57,242 nucleotides of DNA from Sulfuritalea sp. (GTDB taxonomy: Bacteria; Pseudomonadota; Gammaproteobacteria; Burkholderiales; Rhodocyclaceae), in contig JAIPCF010000009.1 in the NCBI GenBank assembly GCA_021738385.1, forward strand, positions 1 to 57,242, written 5' to 3'. The first letter of the stretch is position 1. Every line of letters starts with the position of its first letter. Shown here piece after piece: positions 47,340 to 56,228 of the stretch. The translations under genes were made by a program, and so were the position numbers. The notes under the pieces are model-generated. The model worked only from the letters and a program-made list of their open reading frames with translations, had not been told where the DNA came from and did no database searches.

Positions 47340-48050
47340 TCAATAATCCTGGTTGAGTACTCCATCCTGCAATCGCAGGACACGTGACGCCTTGGCAGCA
47401 AGATCCAGATCATGGGTTACCAAAACCATGGCAGCGCGGCGTTCCTGACAAAGCTCTAGCAGCAAGCCGAAAACCGCATCGGCCGCACTCCGATCAAGAT
47501 TGCCCGTTGGCTCATCGGCGAGCAGACAGGTTGGCTCAGTAACCAATGCCCGGGCTACCGCAACGCGCTGTCGCTCGCCACCGGACAATTCGCCCGGACG
47601 ATGACTCAGTCGATGCCCGAGTCCGACTCGACTCAAGACCTCGCTCGCTTTGAGTTCGGCCTCGGCGAATGCCATGCGGCGGATCAGCAGTGGCATTGCA
47701 ACATTTTCCACGGCGGTAAATTCCATCAGAAGATGATGAAACTGATAAACAAAACCGAGAGACTGGTTGCGCAACTGTCCGCGTTCCGCCTCGCCGACAA
47801 ATGCCAGATCGCGGCCCTGCAGCACGACCTGACCGGCCGATGGTTTATCCAGCCCACCAAGCAGATGGAGCAAGGTGCTTTTGCCAGAGCCACTGGCACC
47901 GACAATCGCCACCGTATCGCCAGCGCCGACTTTTAGTTCAACACCTCCAAGTACGGATACTTCGCTTGCTCCCTGGCGAAACACCTTGATCAGTCCGCGA
48001 CACTCCAATACCGATGCGGTCTCCCGATTTCCGTCCTGCGAACTACTCAT
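47340..48050 (-). CDS. lolD: Lipoprotein-releasing ABC transporter ATPase LolD
   Basis: 236 residues. Walker [18 protein letters not shown], the LolD-type loop [20 protein letters not shown], signature [15 protein letters not shown] and Walker [13 protein letters not shown]. With LolC/E it extracts lipoproteins from the inner membrane for LolA. The gene's start overlaps the lolC stop by eight bases. One 24-bp repeat copy encodes KVGAGDTV just before Walker A, a place where the family normally has a similar pattern, so conservation and repeat coincide here. Confidence 0.95.
   Translation of the reverse strand: MSSSQDGNRETASVLECRGLIKVFRQGASEVSVLGGVELKVGAGDTVAIVGASGSGKSTLLHLLGGLDKPSAGQVVLQGRDLAFVGEAERGQLRNQSLGFVYQFHHLLMEFTAVENVAMPLLIRRMAFAEAELKASEVLSRVGLGHRLSHRPGELSGGERQRVAVARALVTEPTCLLADEPTGNLDRSAADAVFGLLLELCQERRAAMVLVTHDLDLAAKASRVLRLQDGVLNQDY
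47911..47934 (+). repeat. 24-bp dispersed repeat inside lolD
   Basis: One mismatch: left half ACCGTATCGCCA, right half GCGCCGACTTTT exact. Antisense to lolD; encodes KVGAGDTV immediately before Walker A. Same frame as both uup copies. Confidence 0.8.
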
Positions 48051-49296
48051 AACGCAAGGCCTCGGCAGGTTGCGTGCGTGATGCGCGCCAGCTTGGATAA
48101 AGCGTCGCCAATAGCGTTAAACAGAACGAGACAACGCTGATCGTAGCGACATCAACCCAATGCAAATCCGACGGCAGATCACTGATGTAATACACGTCCT
48201 TGGCGAGAAATTTCAGTCCCAACACGCTTTCCAGCGCCGGCACGACAACATCAACATTCAAAGCCACGGCCACGCCCAGCGCGACACCGGCTGCCAAACC
48301 CACAACGCCGATCAAGGTGCCTTGCACGATGAAAATGCCCATGATGCTCTTTGGGCTGGCCCCGAGAGTACGCAGGATGGCGATATCGGCACGCTTGTCG
48401 GTCACCGCCATGACAAGGGTGGATACGATATTGAAGGCTGCAACAGCCACGATTAGCAACAGAATCAGGAACATCATGCGTTTTTCGATTTCAACCGCGC
48501 GAAAGAAATTTGCGTGACTGCGTGTCCAGTCGCTGACCCAGGCATCCGCGTCAAGATAGCGCAACAATTCGCGCCCAATCTGGTGTACGGCAAAAAGGTC
48601 ATCAACCTTTAGCCTTACCCCGGACGCGCGATCATCCATGCGGTACAACTTTTGCGCATCGCTTATGTGAATCAGCGCCAGACCGGAATCAAACTCGAAC
48701 ATACCCGCCTCGAACACGCCCACCACCCTGAACTGCTTGATGCGCGGCAGAATCGCCGCTGGCGTCACTACACCCTGCGGCGCCAAAAGCGTTACCTTCT
48801 CTCCCGTTCTGGCCCGCAAGGCACGCGCCAGTTCGCTGCCAAGCACGATGCCGAACTCTCCTGGCTTCAGTAGTGTGAGTTTCCCGGAGCGCATGTGCCG
48901 GGCGAAATCCGCGACCTTGTCTTCCGCCTCGGGCAGGATGCCGCGCACCATTACGCCGCGGACCTGACCGTCGAGTGTCAGCATGCCCTGCGCTTGTACA
49001 TAAGGCGCAGCGGCCAGAACTCTGGGGTGCCGTGCCACGCCCTGCACCACTTTGCTCCAGTCGGCGAGTTCGCCGCTTTCACTACTGATCTGGACGTGAG
49101 AAACGACACCGAGAATTCTCTCACGCAGCTCCTTCTGGAACCCGTTCATGACCGAAAGCACCACAATCAGTGCCGCCACGCCGAGCGCCAGCCCGAGCAT
49201 GGAAATCAGCGCGATGAAGGAGATGAATCGGTTTTCAGCACCCTCGCGCGGTTGGGCACGGGTGTAGCGTAAACCGATAAGGAGTTCGTAGATCAT
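48043..49296 (-). CDS. lolC: Lipoprotein-releasing ABC transporter permease LolC/E
   Basis: 417 residues from the ATG at 49296 ([17 protein letters not shown], the usual N-terminus); an in-frame upstream start at 49332 has no support. Four membrane helices: one after residue 20 ([27 protein letters not shown]), a large periplasmic domain, then three near the C-terminus including [24 protein letters not shown] and [23 protein letters not shown] single permease gene precedes lolD here, as in organisms using one LolF-type protein for both C and E roles. Whether a second permease exists elsewhere is not visible. Confidence 0.93.
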   Translation of the reverse strand: MIYELLIGLRYTRAQPREGAENRFISFIALISMLGLALGVAALIVVLSVMNGFQKELRERILGVVSHVQISSESGELADWSKVVQGVARHPRVLAAAPYVQAQGMLTLDGQVRGVMVRGILPEAEDKVADFARHMRSGKLTLLKPGEFGIVLGSELARALRARTGEKVTLLAPQGVVTPAAILPRIKQFRVVGVFEAGMFEFDSGLALIHISDAQKLYRMDDRASGVRLKVDDLFAVHQIGRELLRYLDADAWVSDWTRSHANFFRAVEIEKRMMFLILLLIVAVAAFNIVSTLVMAVTDKRADIAILRTLGASPKSIMGIFIVQGTLIGVVGLAAGVALGVAVALNVDVVVPALESVLGLKFLAKDVYYISDLPSDLHWVDVATISVVSFCLTLLATLYPSWRASRTQPAEALRYE

Positions 49297-49316
49297 GTTT
49301 ATTTGGTGTTGGCGCC

Positions 49317-49330
49317 GCATGTTAACATGC
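49317..49330. promoter_or_regulatory. Perfect 14-bp palindrome between divergent lolC and the recJ-linked gene
   Basis: GCATGTTAACATGC is self-complementary over all 14 bases and sits in the 38-base gap between the divergent start codons (lolC at 49296, the other at 49335). The position suits an operator, but no regulator is known and a short palindrome can arise by chance. Confidence 0.45.
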
Positions 49331-49334
49331 ACTC

Positions 49335-50333
49335 ATGCTGACGCTAATCGTGCCTGGCCTTATGTGGACGCGCCAGGCGCTCGCGGACCTTACCTACGAC
49401 CTGCCTCTGCCCGCCTTTTCAACCCTTTTGGGAAAAGGCATGCTGCGCCACACTCCCCCACAGGACACCGCCTCAATACTCTCGGCATTGTCAGGGATTG
49501 GGACTCCGCTTCCTGCCGCTGCCTTGCGCCAATACGCTCTGTTCGGCCACCCGGGGGATGCCGAATGGCTTTGCCTCGATCCGGTACGCCTGCATTTTCA
49601 GGAACGCAGCCTGGCGGTCGACGATCCCGGTCGATTGGCCCTGACTGAAATAGAAGCCCGCGCGCTTGCCGTATCGCTAGCGCCGACTTTTGGAGAATTT
49701 GGGCAGCTTGAAGTCATCCAGCCACAAATATGGAATCTGCGACTATCCAGCAAGGCCCCGGAATTCAACGATCTACCCGCCGCCATCGGACGGTCAGCCA
49801 TGCCTTTACCGCTGGCCCCGGCTTATGCGCCATGGCGCAATGCCATCAATGAAGCACAAATGCAGCTTCATGCCCATCCGGTGAATCAGGCTCGCGAGGC
49901 GGCCGGCCAGCCGCAAGTGAACTCGCTCTGGCCCTGGGGCGGCGGTAGCCTGCCTGATCCTTGCACCTGCAACTACGACGTGATTTTGAGTACAAACCCG
50001 GTTGCTCGCGGGATCGCCCGTGTCTTGCAGATCGATGACGCCATATTGCCCAAGAGCTTCAACGCCACCAACGCGCGCGCACCGTTGGCGGTTTATGACT
50101 CTATTGAACAACCGGCGCGTAGCGGCGACGCGATGATCTGGCGCGAGCAGTTGAGCCAGTTCGAGGCTGAATGGCTGGCACCTGCGCTTCAAGCAATGCG
50201 TAGCGGCCGGCTTGACCGGCTGCGCCTGTTTGCACCTGGTGATTCCGCCAGCGCCGAATTGCAGGTGCGCCGCCAAGATCTCTGGTGTTTCTGGCGCAAG
50301 CCCCGAAGTTTGAGCGAGTTGGCAAACGCATGA
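49335..50333 (+). CDS. Conserved recJ-linked protein of unknown function
   Basis: 332 residues, soluble, without a signal peptide. It resembles a betaproteobacterial group commonly annotated as phosphoglycerate-mutase-like or regulatory protein; the recognisable block is VNSLWPWGGGSLPDP near residue 200. The metal-ligand motifs of true cofactor-independent mutases are not evident, so I do not assign an enzyme activity. The recJ start overlaps its stop (ATGA), indicating coupling with recJ. Residues near 112-119 (AVSLAPTF) are encoded by a 24-bp dispersed repeat. No Shine-Dalgarno sequence precedes the ATG. Confidence 0.8.
   Translation: MLTLIVPGLMWTRQALADLTYDLPLPAFSTLLGKGMLRHTPPQDTASILSALSGIGTPLPAAALRQYALFGHPGDAEWLCLDPVRLHFQERSLAVDDPGRLALTEIEARALAVSLAPTFGEFGQLEVIQPQIWNLRLSSKAPEFNDLPAAIGRSAMPLPLAPAYAPWRNAINEAQMQLHAHPVNQAREAAGQPQVNSLWPWGGGSLPDPCTCNYDVILSTNPVARGIARVLQIDDAILPKSFNATNARAPLAVYDSIEQPARSGDAMIWREQLSQFEAEWLAPALQAMRSGRLDRLRLFAPGDSASAELQVRRQDLWCFWRKPRSLSELANA
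49668..49691 (+). repeat. 24-bp dispersed repeat inside the recJ-linked gene
   Basis: One mismatch: left half GCCGTATCGCTA, right half GCGCCGACTTTT exact. Sense to the gene, encodes AVSLAPTF, the same frame as in dnaX. Confidence 0.85.
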
Positions 50334-52021
50334 CAAACATTACCGTTCGCAATGTCCCGCCGCGCGCCACATGGGCGCTGGAACAGGGTGGCGTTCATCC
50401 CTTGCTGGCAAGACTCTATGCCGCGCGCGGTGTCCGCACCCCGGAAGAACTCGATACTCGCAGCGCCGCCTTGCTTCCGCCGGGCGCGCTTAAAGGAACC
50501 GTAGAAGCCGCGATACTGCTCGCCGATACCATCGCTGCCGGTCGCAAGATCCTGATCGTCGCCGACTACGATTGCGATGGCGCCACGGCTTGCGCCGTAG
50601 GGATGCGCGCACTGCGCATGATGGGAGCGAAGGTGGATTACCTTGTACCCGACCGCTTCACGCTCGGCTATGGGCTTTCGCCTGAAGTTGCTCAACTGGC
50701 CGCCACCCGACAGCCCGATTTGGTCGTTACTGTCGACAACGGCATTGCCAGCGCTGAAGGCGTCGCGGAACTGAAACGGCTCGGAATCGCCACGCTAATT
50801 ACCGACCACCATCTTCCCGGCGATGAGATACCCGATGCCGACGTGATTGTGAATCCCAACCAGCCGGGTTGCGACTTTCCGAGCAAGGCACTGGCCGGAG
50901 TCGGCGTAATGTTTTACGTTGCGCTGGCCTTGCGTGCGGAACTGCGCCGTCGTGGAGCTTACTCAGAGCAGCCAGAGCCCAACCTGGCTGCTCTGCTCGA
51001 TCTGGTTGCGCTGGGCACCGTAGCCGACGTAGTCCCCTTGGACCGAAACAATCGCATCCTGGTCGCTCAGGGTCTGGCTCGCATGCGTGGTGGACAGATG
51101 CAGGCCGGAGTCGCCGCACTTTTTTCCATCGCCGGTCGCGAAACCAGTCGTGCTGCCACTTTCGATCTCGGTTTTGCCCTCGGTCCACGGCTCAATGCAG
51201 CCGGCCGGTTGGCCGACATGTCATTGGGAATTGAATGTCTGACGACCGACGACCCCAGCCGCGCGCTGAACATCGCTCAGCAACTCGATGCCATTAATCG
51301 GGAACGACGTGTCATCGAGTCGGACATGCGTGAGGACGCGGAAATCCTGTTGGCGGCGCTTGATCCGGGCCAACGCGCCAGCTTGACCCTGTTCGACCCA
51401 AGCTGGCATCAGGGCGTAATCGGAATCCTCGCCGGACGCGTCAAGGAGAAACTGCACCGGCCCTGCTTTGCCTTTGCCCGTGGCAACGCAGGCGAACTGA
51501 AAGCCTCGGGCCGCTCGATTCCAGGGCTACACCTGCGCGATGCGCTTGATCTGGTCGCAAAGCGCCAGCCCAACTTGCTGCTGCGTTTTGGCGGACATGC
51601 CGCAGCGGCCGGCCTCACTCTAATGGAAGACCGCTTAGGCGATTTCGAAGCCTGTTTTGAGGCAGTCTGCAACGAGTTGCTTTCGCCGACAGATCTTTCC
51701 CGAACACTGGAAACCGATGGCCCGCTCGAATCCGGCTACTTTTCGCTTGAAGCCGTACGTCTGATGCAACAGGAAGTCTGGGGCCAGGGTTTCCCCGGTC
51801 CGCTATTTGCCGACAGCTTTGAAGTCGTCAATCAGCGCATCCTGAAAGACAAGCATCTCAAGCTCAAATTGCAGAAAGACGGCAAGCGCTTCGATGCCAT
51901 CCAGTTCAATTTTTCCGAAAATGCACCGAACCGGATTTACGCGGCCTTCCGTGCCGACATCAACGAATGGAACGGCACGCAAACCGTTCAATTGATGCTG
52001 GAACATTTCGAAGCCGCCTGA
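50330..52021 (+). CDS. recJ: Single-stranded-DNA-specific exonuclease RecJ
   Basis: 563 residues from the ATG at 50330, overlapping the upstream gene's stop (ATGA); upstream in-frame codons belong to that gene. DHH-family phosphoesterase motifs: ILIVADYDCDGATACAVGM (motif I), VVTVDNGIAS (motif II), LITDHHLPGDEIP (DHH, motif III), and the C-terminal DHHA1 block KASGRSIPGLHLRDALD with FGGHAAAAGLTL. It degrades single-stranded DNA 5' to 3' in recombination and mismatch repair. Length is normal. Convergent with the GGDEF-EAL gene. Confidence 0.96.
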   Translation: MTNITVRNVPPRATWALEQGGVHPLLARLYAARGVRTPEELDTRSAALLPPGALKGTVEAAILLADTIAAGRKILIVADYDCDGATACAVGMRALRMMGAKVDYLVPDRFTLGYGLSPEVAQLAATRQPDLVVTVDNGIASAEGVAELKRLGIATLITDHHLPGDEIPDADVIVNPNQPGCDFPSKALAGVGVMFYVALALRAELRRRGAYSEQPEPNLAALLDLVALGTVADVVPLDRNNRILVAQGLARMRGGQMQAGVAALFSIAGRETSRAATFDLGFALGPRLNAAGRLADMSLGIECLTTDDPSRALNIAQQLDAINRERRVIESDMREDAEILLAALDPGQRASLTLFDPSWHQGVIGILAGRVKEKLHRPCFAFARGNAGELKASGRSIPGLHLRDALDLVAKRQPNLLLRFGGHAAAAGLTLMEDRLGDFEACFEAVCNELLSPTDLSRTLETDGPLESGYFSLEAVRLMQQEVWGQGFPGPLFADSFEVVNQRILKDKHLKLKLQKDGKRFDAIQFNFSENAPNRIYAAFRADINEWNGTQTVQLMLEHFEAA

Positions 52022-52046
52022 TCCCTTTCTGCAAAGCACGTCAGAC

Positions 52047-54809
52047 TCAGATCACGGGCTTCGTTCCCCTCAACACCTCCGACGCCGGGCCGGGTCTGCC
52101 AAACAGATAGCCCTGATAGGCGTGACAGCCCATATTTGCCAAAAACTCTTTTTGCTCCTGGGTCTCCACACCCTCGGCAATGACGCTTAGGCCAAGACTG
52201 TGACCCAGATCAATGATGGTGCGAGCGATGGCTGCGTCATTGCTGTCAATCAGAATATCGCGTACAAACGAGTGATCAATCTTCAATTGGCTCAAAGGCA
52301 AGCGCTTGAGATAAGCCAGCGAAGAGTAGCCGGTGCCAAAGTCGTCAAGAGCAAAGCTGATGCCCTCGGCTTGCAGCAGAGTCATCTTGGCAATCGCGTC
52401 CTCAACGTCATGCAGCAGAAGACTCTCGGTAACTTCCAGCCTGAGCTTCCCTGGATCGGCAGCGGTTTCGCTCAACACAATCAACACCTGCTCGACGAAG
52501 TCCTTCTGGCGAATCTGGCGAGCGCTGACGTTTACCGCCATGGTCAAATGAGCCGTTTCTGCTTGTCCGCTCCAGAGCAGCAACTGTCTGCAGGCGGTTT
52601 CAAGAACCCAGTTCCCCAGCGGCAGAATCACCCCGCTGTCCTCGGCCTGACGAATGAAATCAGCGGGAACAATCAGACCACGACGGGGATGCCGCCAATG
52701 TACCAAAGCTTCCGCACCTGTGACATGCGCTTCACCGTCGAGCTGCGGCTGATACAAAAGCAGAAACTGGTGCGCGCCCAACGCAACCCGCAAATCCGCG
52801 TTCAAGGTCGCACGAGTAGCAACCACAACCTGCATGTCGGGATCAAAAAAGCGCAAGGTATTCCGGCCTGCCGCCTTGGCTTGATACATGGCAGTGTCTG
52901 CCCGCTTCATCAACTCGTCAACCGACAGCGACTGGTCGCGAAATAGCGCAATACCTATGCTCGCCGTGCAATGAACACTGTGATTTTCGCATTCATCTGC
53001 TGAATAGCCCGGATCAAGTGCATACGGTTGATTCAGCGCTGCCTGAATCTTGACCGCCACGATCTCTGCCTGCATCGCAGCCAGGGCTTCGGCATCGAGA
53101 TCCTCAAGAATCACCACGAACTCGTCGCCACCCAAACGTGCAACGGTATCGCCTTCACGTATGCAGGACTCCATCCGTGAGGCGACCTCCACCAGAAACC
53201 GGTCTCCAGCGTCGTGGCCCTTTGTATCATTCAGAATTTTGAAATCATCCAGGTCAAACAGCATCAACGCCCCGTGGCTACCGTGACGGGCACTGCTGGT
53301 GAGTGCCCGCCGGAGACGATCCAGCATCAGGCGCCGGTTTGGCAGTTTCGTCAGCGGATCATAGAAAGCCAGATTTCTGATCTCATCCTCAGCCTGTTTG
53401 CGCTCGCTGATATCGATAAAGCTGGCGCGAATCAATCGACGATTCGTCGATGGCAACCGGGACAGCCGCACCTCGCAGTAGTGAGTCTCGCCCCTGGCGT
53501 TGCGAACTGTTCGCTCGAAAAGCACCTGCTCGCCGGCCAATGCCTTCAACTGCGTTTCTTTCAGGCTCTCCATGATGTCAACACCCTTGAATTGTTCGGG
53601 TGGATAGAAACGCTCCGGCCAAGCTTTCAGCAATTCTTCGCGGTCGCAACCAAAAAGTTTCTCCGCCTCTGCATTGACTTCCACAAAACGCCCCAGATCG
53701 AAATCGTGAACGACGATGGCATCTGGCGCCAGATCGACCATTACGCGGAATCGTGCCTCGCTTTCCCGCATGGATCGGGTCATGTCGCGTGCCAGGCGCA
53801 AGGCGCGGTTCCGCGTTCCTGCCAAGGACCAGGCAAAGCTGAACAACAGCAAACTGCTGAGCAAGCCTCCAATCAAGACTTGCCTCGAGTGATGGATATT
53901 TCCTCGAGCTTCCAGTTCCGGCCGACTGACAAAGCTCAGCGTCCAGGATCGGCCGCCCACCATCATGGGTTCGCTATGGACATATCGTGGTTTGGCAGTG
54001 GGGTCTTTCGCATCGCTGTTATAGAACAGGCTATCCGGACCAACATCCGTTCCATCGTAAATGCTCAGCGATACACCGCGAGAGGTCCGCCGTGACAATT
54101 CTTCCATCAGTACCGGCATGCGAAATGGACTGAGTACATATCCGTAAGTCTCGCTGCCCGATTGCCTTGTAACCGGCAGGTACATGATGAATGCAGGCAC
54201 CGGATTGCTTTGTTCGTCGACTTTCAGCGTGATCTTGCGGGTAATCATCGCTTCCCCGGCATCACTCGCCCGCTGCATGGTCTCGCGGCGCTCGGTGTCC
54301 TGCCACATGTCGTAGCCGAGTGCCTTGACGTTCAGCCCGACATAGGGTTCCGCGAAGACATTCAGTACATAGCGATCTCGATGACCTGGGGGGCGCATGT
54401 CAAAATCGCTTACGCCGGACTTTCGCACTTCGCTGATCAAACCATCGAGCTCTCGATCACTTACCAGACGTGCAAAAGCCACCGCGGCGATTGCCGGATA
54501 GTTGCGCTCCAGCCTGAGACCGGCTATGTAATTGCGCCAATCGGTGCGCGTAACGTTATCAGAGGCAGCAAACAATGCTGCAGCGCCGCGCAATGTCTGC
54601 GTGTAGCCGGCAATTCGGGCTTTGATATCGGCGCGAACCTGACCGACCTCGACATCGAACTCCAAACGAAGCTGGCGCTCCAGACTTGCCTGACTGTAAC
54701 GCCAGGCAAATATCGTCAATGACAATGAGCAGGCAAGCGCAATCCAGGCGGGCCAAAGGCCGGGCCTGAACTTGTTCGAATGCGTGTTCGCTTCAGCTGG
54801 CACGGTCAT
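52047..54809 (-). CDS. CHASE-PAS-GGDEF-EAL cyclic-di-GMP signalling protein
   Basis: 920 residues, inner membrane. Membrane helix near 20-38, periplasmic CHASE sensor about 60-290 (RADIKARIAGYTQTLRGAAA, FDMRPPGHRDRYVLN), second helix near 305-325, PAS about 340-460, GGDEF about 475-630 with intact VARLGGDEFVVILED and an inhibitory RxxD (REGD) five residues before it, EAL about 655-900 with EALVHWRHP, NVSARQI, EVTESLL, DDFGTGYSSLAYLKRL and IAEGVETQEQ all kept. Both synthesis and hydrolysis of c-di-GMP look possible. The CHASE ligand is unknown. No obvious operon partner. Confidence 0.95.
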   Translation of the reverse strand: MTVPAEANTHSNKFRPGLWPAWIALACSLSLTIFAWRYSQASLERQLRLEFDVEVGQVRADIKARIAGYTQTLRGAAALFAASDNVTRTDWRNYIAGLRLERNYPAIAAVAFARLVSDRELDGLISEVRKSGVSDFDMRPPGHRDRYVLNVFAEPYVGLNVKALGYDMWQDTERRETMQRASDAGEAMITRKITLKVDEQSNPVPAFIMYLPVTRQSGSETYGYVLSPFRMPVLMEELSRRTSRGVSLSIYDGTDVGPDSLFYNSDAKDPTAKPRYVHSEPMMVGGRSWTLSFVSRPELEARGNIHHSRQVLIGGLLSSLLLFSFAWSLAGTRNRALRLARDMTRSMRESEARFRVMVDLAPDAIVVHDFDLGRFVEVNAEAEKLFGCDREELLKAWPERFYPPEQFKGVDIMESLKETQLKALAGEQVLFERTVRNARGETHYCEVRLSRLPSTNRRLIRASFIDISERKQAEDEIRNLAFYDPLTKLPNRRLMLDRLRRALTSSARHGSHGALMLFDLDDFKILNDTKGHDAGDRFLVEVASRMESCIREGDTVARLGGDEFVVILEDLDAEALAAMQAEIVAVKIQAALNQPYALDPGYSADECENHSVHCTASIGIALFRDQSLSVDELMKRADTAMYQAKAAGRNTLRFFDPDMQVVVATRATLNADLRVALGAHQFLLLYQPQLDGEAHVTGAEALVHWRHPRRGLIVPADFIRQAEDSGVILPLGNWVLETACRQLLLWSGQAETAHLTMAVNVSARQIRQKDFVEQVLIVLSETAADPGKLRLEVTESLLLHDVEDAIAKMTLLQAEGISFALDDFGTGYSSLAYLKRLPLSQLKIDHSFVRDILIDSNDAAIARTIIDLGHSLGLSVIAEGVETQEQKEFLANMGCHAYQGYLFGRPGPASEVLRGTKPVI

Positions 54810-55008
54810 TGGCGACGAAGATCGGTTTCGCTATTTATGCAATACGTATGGGACTACCCACTATACCTTCATGGTTAACGGTGCCAAGTAAATAAACTTT
54901 ACCCCTGGATAGCGATGTGTTATCCGGTTACTACCCACCCCTTCTCCAGCGCTGCAAAAATGGCTCATGGGCACGTCTTTAAGTGTCCCCACCATAAAGG
55001 AGAGAGAC

Positions 55009-55590
55009 ATGGCAGCAAAAAACATTCTGATGCTGGTCGGCGATTACGTTGAAGACTATGAAGTGATGGTGCCTTTCCAGGCATTGCTGGCGGTAGGGCA
55101 CAACGTTCACGCGGTCTGTCCAGACAAGAACGCGGGCGACAGTGTCAGTACCGCGATCCACGATTTCGAGGGACAACAGACCTATTCGGAGAAGCGCGGT
55201 CACAACTTTGCTTTGAACGCCAGTTTTGCCGACATCAAGGCCGAAAACTACGACGCCCTGGTCATTCCGGGCGGCCGCGCACCGGAATATTTGCGCCTCA
55301 ACCCCCTGGTTCTGGATATGGTTCGTCATTTTTTCAGTGCCAACAAGCCGGTCGCCGCCATTTGCCATGGCGCTCAATTGCTGGCTGCAGCCGGGGTTCT
55401 GAAGGGTCGTAGCTGCTCGGCTTATCCAGCCTGTAGCGCCGAAGTGGTACTGGCCGAAGGCAAGTTTGCCGAAATCGCCATCGACGGTGCTGTCACCGAC
55501 GGCAATCTGGTCACGGCGCCAGCCTGGCCTGCACATCCGGCCTGGATCAGTCAGTTCCTCAAGGTATTGGGTACCCGAATCGAGCTCTGA
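55009..55590 (+). CDS. DJ-1/PfpI-family protein
   Basis: 193 residues from the ATG at 55009, preceded by AAAGGAGAG; the earlier in-frame ATG at 54967 has no ribosome site. A class I glutamine amidotransferase-like fold: [20 protein letters not shown] with the Glu partner, [16 protein letters not shown] and the nucleophile elbow [12 protein letters not shown] (Cys near 120), followed by [10 protein letters not shown]. Relatives act as proteases, deglycases, glyoxalases or stress proteins; no specific role can be chosen. Monocistronic by position. The preceding 200-base gap (54810-55008) shows no feature I can name. Confidence 0.9.
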   Translation: MAAKNILMLVGDYVEDYEVMVPFQALLAVGHNVHAVCPDKNAGDSVSTAIHDFEGQQTYSEKRGHNFALNASFADIKAENYDALVIPGGRAPEYLRLNPLVLDMVRHFFSANKPVAAICHGAQLLAAAGVLKGRSCSAYPACSAEVVLAEGKFAEIAIDGAVTDGNLVTAPAWPAHPAWISQFLKVLGTRIEL

Positions 55591-55630
55591 ACCTGTCGCG
55601 CACCGGATTGGCGGTGTTACATTGCGCGGT

Positions 55631-55650
55631 GGGGAGGCGGCCGCCTCCCC
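55631..55650. repeat. Perfect 20-bp GC palindrome
   Basis: GGGGAGGCGG followed by CCGCCTCCCC is self-complementary over 20 bases and lies 40 bases after the DJ-1/PfpI stop and 27 bases before the ribbon-helix-helix start codon. No T-run follows, so it is not a canonical terminator. It could be an operator bound by the adjacent ribbon-helix-helix protein, or an RNA hairpin in its leader. Confidence 0.6.
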
Positions 55651-55676
55651 GATGATCTAGCCGAGGAGAAAAGGCC

Positions 55677-56090
55677 ATGTGCAAGATTTTCATCAGCGCC
55701 GACCCCGATCTGTATCGCTGCCGCTCCCGCTCTCTGCGTCTTTCGGGCGTCGTCACCAGCATTCGCCTGGAGAACCTGTTCTGGCAGGTGCTGGAGGAAA
55801 TCGGCGAGCGCGACAGCCTCAGTGTGGCGCAACTCATCACCCGCCTCTACGACGAACTGGCCGAAGCCGGCGGTCTGGGTGACAACGACGGCACCAACTT
55901 CAGCTCGTTCCTGCGCGTCAGTTGCGGACGCTATCTCGCCTTGCAGGTGGCCGGCCGCATACCTGCCGATACTGAAGTCCCGATTCGTTCGCTGGATGCC
56001 GACTGGGTGCTCGCAGGTGAGAAATCCGGCCGTTCCAGCAGTTTCCCGGCGAAAACCCGGCGCATGGAGATGGCGCACGCTGCACCCTGA
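55677..56090 (+). CDS. Ribbon-helix-helix domain protein
   Basis: 137 residues, start supported by GAGGAG upstream. The N-terminal part (YRCRSRSLRLSGVVTSIRLENLFWQVLEEIGERDSL) fits the RHH_4 ribbon-helix-helix family, with a beta strand for DNA contact and two helices; a helical segment (SVAQLITRLYDEL) and SSFLRVSCGRYLALQV follow. The C-terminal tail (after 110) is Ser/Lys/Arg-rich and probably disordered. Likely a small transcription factor or an accessory DNA-binding protein; its target is unknown. A strong terminator follows and a perfect palindrome precedes it. Confidence 0.85.
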   Translation: MCKIFISADPDLYRCRSRSLRLSGVVTSIRLENLFWQVLEEIGERDSLSVAQLITRLYDELAEAGGLGDNDGTNFSSFLRVSCGRYLALQVAGRIPADTEVPIRSLDADWVLAGEKSGRSSSFPAKTRRMEMAHAAP

Positions 56091-56094
56091 GTAC

Positions 56095-56121
56095 CAAGGC
56101 CGGCCAGCCGGCCTTGTTTTT
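56095..56121 (+). terminator. Rho-independent terminator after the ribbon-helix-helix gene
   Basis: Stem CAAGGCCGGC/GCCGGCCTTG with a two-base apex (CA) in the sequence, effectively a larger loop after fraying, followed by TTTTT. Located just after the stop at 56090. Confidence 0.88.
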
Positions 56122-56141
56122 ACCGGAATCTGATCCCGGCC

Positions 56142-56165
56142 GCCGTATCGCCATCGCCGACTTTC
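56142..56165 (+). repeat. 24-bp dispersed repeat upstream of prfC
   Basis: Two mismatches: left half GCCGTATCGCCA exact, right half TCGCCGACTTTC. Intergenic, between the terminator and the prfC -10 element; the repeat ends just before the -35 position. Confidence 0.82.
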
Positions 56166-56167
56166 GA

Positions 56168-56196
56168 CTTTCGGCTAGCCGACTGCAACGTATAAT
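56168..56196 (+). promoter_or_regulatory. Candidate prfC promoter with perfect -10
   Basis: A perfect TATAAT at 56191-56196 lies about 33 bases before the prfC GTG. The -35 region (around 56168-56173, CTTTCG) is poor, so an upstream element or activator may help. Confidence 0.5.
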
Positions 56197-56228
56197 CGCG
56201 GCCCTTCGCATCAATCTCCTCTACCGCC

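Noticed and set aside
50245-50270. Possible repeat copy near the end of the recJ-linked gene (CCGCCAGCGCCGA)
   Set aside because: The match is limited to about 12 bases with no agreement in the flanks.
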